NCBI RefSeq assembly: GCF_000283155.1 | Contig: NW_004454163.1 | Location: forward strand, 4,926,808 to 4,990,807 | DNA: 64,000 bases | Reading direction: 5' to 3' | Origin: Ceratotherium simum simum | Taxonomy: Eukaryota > Chordata > Mammalia > Perissodactyla > Rhinocerotidae | Shown here: piece after piece, positions 61,050 through 64,000 of the stretch | Numbering within the stretch: the first letter of the stretch is position 1 | How the letters are laid out: every line of letters begins with the position of its first letter | Notes under the pieces: model-generated | Database searches by the model: none | What the model saw: only the letters and a program-made list of their open reading frames with translations | Told to the model about the DNA's origin: nothing | Program-made: the position numbers and the translations under genes

Positions 61050-61630
61050 CGTGAAATAAGTAGTTCATGTTAAGGTCTATATCTCATTGGGGAGTAAATT
61101 AGAGATATCAAATTGTACAGAAAAGAGTTAACAAGGTAAGCCCGGACTACTATTCTTAGATACTTGCAAGGTTGACACTTGGCGTCTTGGAACTATCATT
61201 TTAGGAGGATTCCCACCATTCTCTAAATGATAGGGTGGCTCACTGGCCCAAAGTGTTTGTACAAACAATGTGGTTTATGCTGAACACCTGCTTTCCCTCT
61301 GGGAGTCTGGAACTTTGCTACATGCTAAACACTGAGCCTAAAAACTCTGGACGCTGAGTTTCTAATGAGCCTCCCTAACAGACATTCTACTCATGTTGTC
61401 ACAACTCATTGCTGGAAGAATTAAGTGATCCTATGGGACTCCACTGGGAGAAGATTCTTTGGAAGCTTATGCCTAGTTTCCTACAGACTTCTCCCCAGGT
61501 GCCTTTTCTTTGTGCTGATTCTGCTTTGTATCCTTTTGCTATAATGTCAATAAATCATAGCCGTGATATGACTGTATGATGAGTCCTCCTAGTGAATTGC
61601 CGAATCTGCAGGTGGTTTGGGGACCACCAC
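61050..61630 (+). mobile_element. LTR (ERVL-like) with poly(A) signal
   Basis: Has 'ggttgacacttggcgtcttggaac', 'ctgggagaagattctttgg', 'ccttttgctataatgtcaataaatcatagcc' (AATAAA at 61549-61554), then 'gatgagtcctcctagtgaattgccgaatctg' and an end near 'ggggaccaccacaca'. That matches the 3' half of a class III LTR as I remember it. 5' limit is uncertain and no internal region is present. Confidence 0.6.
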
Positions 61631-62388
61631 ACACAAATGAATTTGGATATTTTAAGAAACTCTTATTTGTTAAAATTTTATGGGCTTAGGGAATGTTGCT
61701 TCCAGCCGTGAAGGCGTCTTCTAAAGGAATTTTCTTCCCACCATAAACAACAATAAACTGGATGAAATATGTAAGCCATCTTACTTTTTTGAGCATTAGA
61801 AAATAAGCAAAGCAGGATCATAATCCATGCAGGAAGGAAAAAATATAAGGTGAGCTGCACATTTGCTCAGTTCTCTGCCTAGGAGCTCTTTCCTTCCTGT
61901 GGCGCAGGGAGCTGAAGCTCAAGTGTGGTGACAGTCTCATTGAGCTGAGAAGCAAGAACTTGTTCAAGGCTACCGAAGCAATTAAGTCTGTGGATCAAGG
62001 TCGTAGAAAACAAATTGCTGCATGGAGTAGGCAGAAGTCTGTACTTCTACCAGGGAATTAATAGGTGTTGGAGATACTGGGAAAATCCAGAAATAAAGGT
62101 TATTGTAATGTAACAGACCATGAAGACTCATTGCCAAACACAAAAGTCATTATACAGAGTTTATAGAGTAAAGATACTTGTGGTCCCTAAGCAGTAAGGG
62201 CTTAGCCAGGTAAGAACTAGAAAAAGTATAAGGTGAAAGCAGGAGAGTAAAGAATGAACCCCAATAGACTCTGATAGAAAGTTCTCAGATATTAAAAATG
62301 CCTATTTTTAACAAGTAGTAACTGGCATGGGAGAAAGGCCTGCAGTTGATAAGTGGGTAAGCTAATACATTAAAAAGTGCCATCCTTT
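61631..62388. other. Unassigned non-coding, weak MIR-like part
   Basis: 61890-61995 has 'gggagctgaagctcaagtg' and 'gaacttgttcaaggctaccgaagcaattaagt', possibly a decayed MIR. Nothing else seen. Confidence 0.4.
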
Positions 62389-62690
62389 GGGCTGGCCCCG
62401 TGGCTTAGCAGTGAAGTGCACACGGTCTGCTACTGGCAGCCCGGGTTCGGATCCCGGGCGCACACCGACGCATCACTTCTCCGGCCGTGCTGAGGCGGCG
62501 TCCCACGTACAGCAACTAGAAGGATGTGCAATTATGACATACAGCTATCTACTGGGGCTTTGGGTGGGGGGAGAAAAAGGAGGAGGATTGGCAATAGATG
62601 TTAGCTCAGAGCCGGTCTTCCTCAGCAAAAAGAGGAGGATTAGCATGGATGTTAGCTCAGGGCTGATCTTCCTCACAAAAAAAAAAAAAT
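62389..62690 (+). mobile_element. ERE SINE copy 13 (longest, composite tail)
   Basis: Head GGGCTGGCCCCGTGGCTTAG, B box GGTTCGGATCC, 'agcaactagaaggatgtgca', 'actggggctttgggtgggggg', then two GATGTTAGCTCA tail units and poly-A. It carries both the short-type middle and the long-type tail, so it shows the full-length structure from which the other layouts could derive by deletion. Duplication TGCCATCCTTT at 62378-62388 and 62691-62701. Confidence 0.95.
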
Positions 62691-63300
62691 TGCCATCCTT
62701 TGATTACATTTTCTATATAACTTCATGATCTGACACTAATGTTTCTGTCTCATATTTTATGGTATTTCTTTTATTGTCTCTTTTCTATATTATCAACAAC
62801 AATATATTATATTAAAACTTGTTGAAAATATACCAGTTTATGAATTCCACTGAAGCAACTCACCTCCTACACTATCCTCAGCCTTCCTCTTGAACTCAGA
62901 TCCAAACTGTCTAATACTCTGAATATCTCCACAAACTTTTAAATTGAATATATTCAAAACACATTAAGTATCTTCCCTAAACCTGATATTCGTCTGTTTC
63001 CTTTGTGATTAATATTAATTAATGAATGTGATTAATATTGTAAATTAATATTGATAGTACCTACAACTCAAGACCTTGGAGTCACATTTGAAGACCTGAA
63101 AAAGAATCAAAATCCAAAAGACTTGAAGCCACATTTGAAGACTTCTTGCTTCACCACCTCCCACCCTACCCTGCTCGGCATCCAATTGGTTGCCAAGTCA
63201 TGTAGATGCCATTCCGTACTCCATAATCCTGACAGATTAATGTTCCTAAAACACAGCTCTAACCACATCATTTCCCAGCTCCCAAACCACTCTTGACCTA
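62691..63300. repeat. Old repeat-like segment with AT tandem words
   Basis: 63000-63060 holds two diverged copies of GTGATTAATATT plus AATTAAT words. 63130-63290 ('caccacctcccaccctaccc', 'ccaattggttgccaagtcatgtag', 'gttcctaaaacacagctctaaccacatc') follows an old mammalian repeat that I recall but cannot name. The 81-codon frame at 63051 lies in it. Confidence 0.4.
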
Positions 63301-64000
63301 GTGCACATTACTTTAATTGAAGAGGAGCTATGAAAAAATAAATAGTCTCATATACTAAATTTATAATCCTAAATATAGCAAGGGCAGTAATGTTGTAAGA
63401 ACCCTGAATCATCACAGCACTGAAGGTTCAGGAAAGCATTGTGTACTGTTAAGCCATTAATGAAGTACAGTAGACAAATTCAGTTACAACACAAAATGGC
63501 AGTAGTATAAATAATGGTAGGCTATTTAAAATGTAAATAGTAAATTTTGCCACAGCAGACTTTGGTTTCTATTTATCGATTCTCAGAATCATGAAAGATA
63601 TATGCAAATTGTTTGTCTGCATGCGTGTGTGTGTGTGTGGAGAAAAAGAAAGTGGGAGAGAATTTTATTTTTAGTAATCTATTCTGTTCACAGCAATGCC
63701 CACTGACAGAAATACTTTAAGAGGACAAAGCATATATCACCAGGCAAATCCATTTGGGATAAAAGGTTGCTCTATGTATAATAAAAACATTAATTCACCA
63801 GAAATATGAGATATATTCTTAATATTATAGTTGTAAAGTCATCCTGCATTAGTATTCCGAGTTAAATAAAAGGAGAGAGAGAGGAAAATGAAATAGAAAA
63901 AAAGCTACCTTTCTATTTAATTTTTTTGGAATAATGTAAAGAAATAGAAGTCTCTTTAAGAGCCAATCGTATTTGGATTGGTGCTAATTCACGTCATGGT
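63301..64000. other. Non-coding to window end, with a (GT)n tract
   Basis: Contains a (GT)n microsatellite at about 63624-63639. The rest shows no frame, repeat or signal I can support. Confidence 0.55.

Noticed and set aside
1..64000. CRISPR arrays, operons, prophage or other prokaryotic systems
   Set aside because: No regularly spaced direct repeats, no compact coding, and the SINE/LINE content shows mammalian nuclear DNA.
1..64000. tRNA genes from B-box matches
   Set aside because: Every good GGTTCGGATCC match lies in an ERE; none sits in a cloverleaf-sized unit with a tRNA-like acceptor stem.

Overview
This is 64 kb of AT-rich mammalian nuclear DNA made almost entirely of transposable-element debris, with no protein-coding exon that I can support. 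Thirteen copies of a tRNA-derived SINE starting GGCCGGCCC and carrying a GGTTCGGATCC B box match my memory of the equine repetitive elements (ERE), which points to a perissodactyl, most likely a horse relative. All family names here come from memory; no alignment or library search was run. Most open frames are short and lie in repeats or AT-rich DNA.

Layout. 1-8.3 kb: AT-rich sequence with one ERE, a MIR, an L1 3' end, an L2 tail and a decayed LINE stretch. 8.3-17.1 kb: one old, nearly complete plus-strand LINE-1 that took in an L1 3' fragment, two EREs (one holding a 100-N assembly gap) and a minus-strand EEF2 retropseudogene. 17.2-19.2 kb: a second decayed L1 ORF2 with three EREs. 21-33 kb: a MaLR-type LTR, two small hAT-type DNA elements, an ERE, an L1 mosaic with a five-unit internal repeat, L2 copies and two more EREs. 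33-45 kb: mostly unassigned sequence with MIRs, a long ancient repeat and an ERV-type solo LTR. 45.5-46.1 kb: the only CpG island, with a good splice donor on the minus strand, so probably a promoter and first non-coding exon. 46.4-64 kb: an ERE, a full MaLR-type LTR, an L1 ORF2 piece with a 144-codon open frame, a 3.8-kb unassigned moderate-GC block, a 2-kb ancient repeat, an L1/HAL1-like ORF1 remnant, a Tigger-like element, another LTR and a last ERE.

The genes do not work together as a pathway. The informative content is the nested insertion history, where target-site duplications give firm order, and the isolated CpG-island promoter candidate. I see no evidence for an undescribed biological system.
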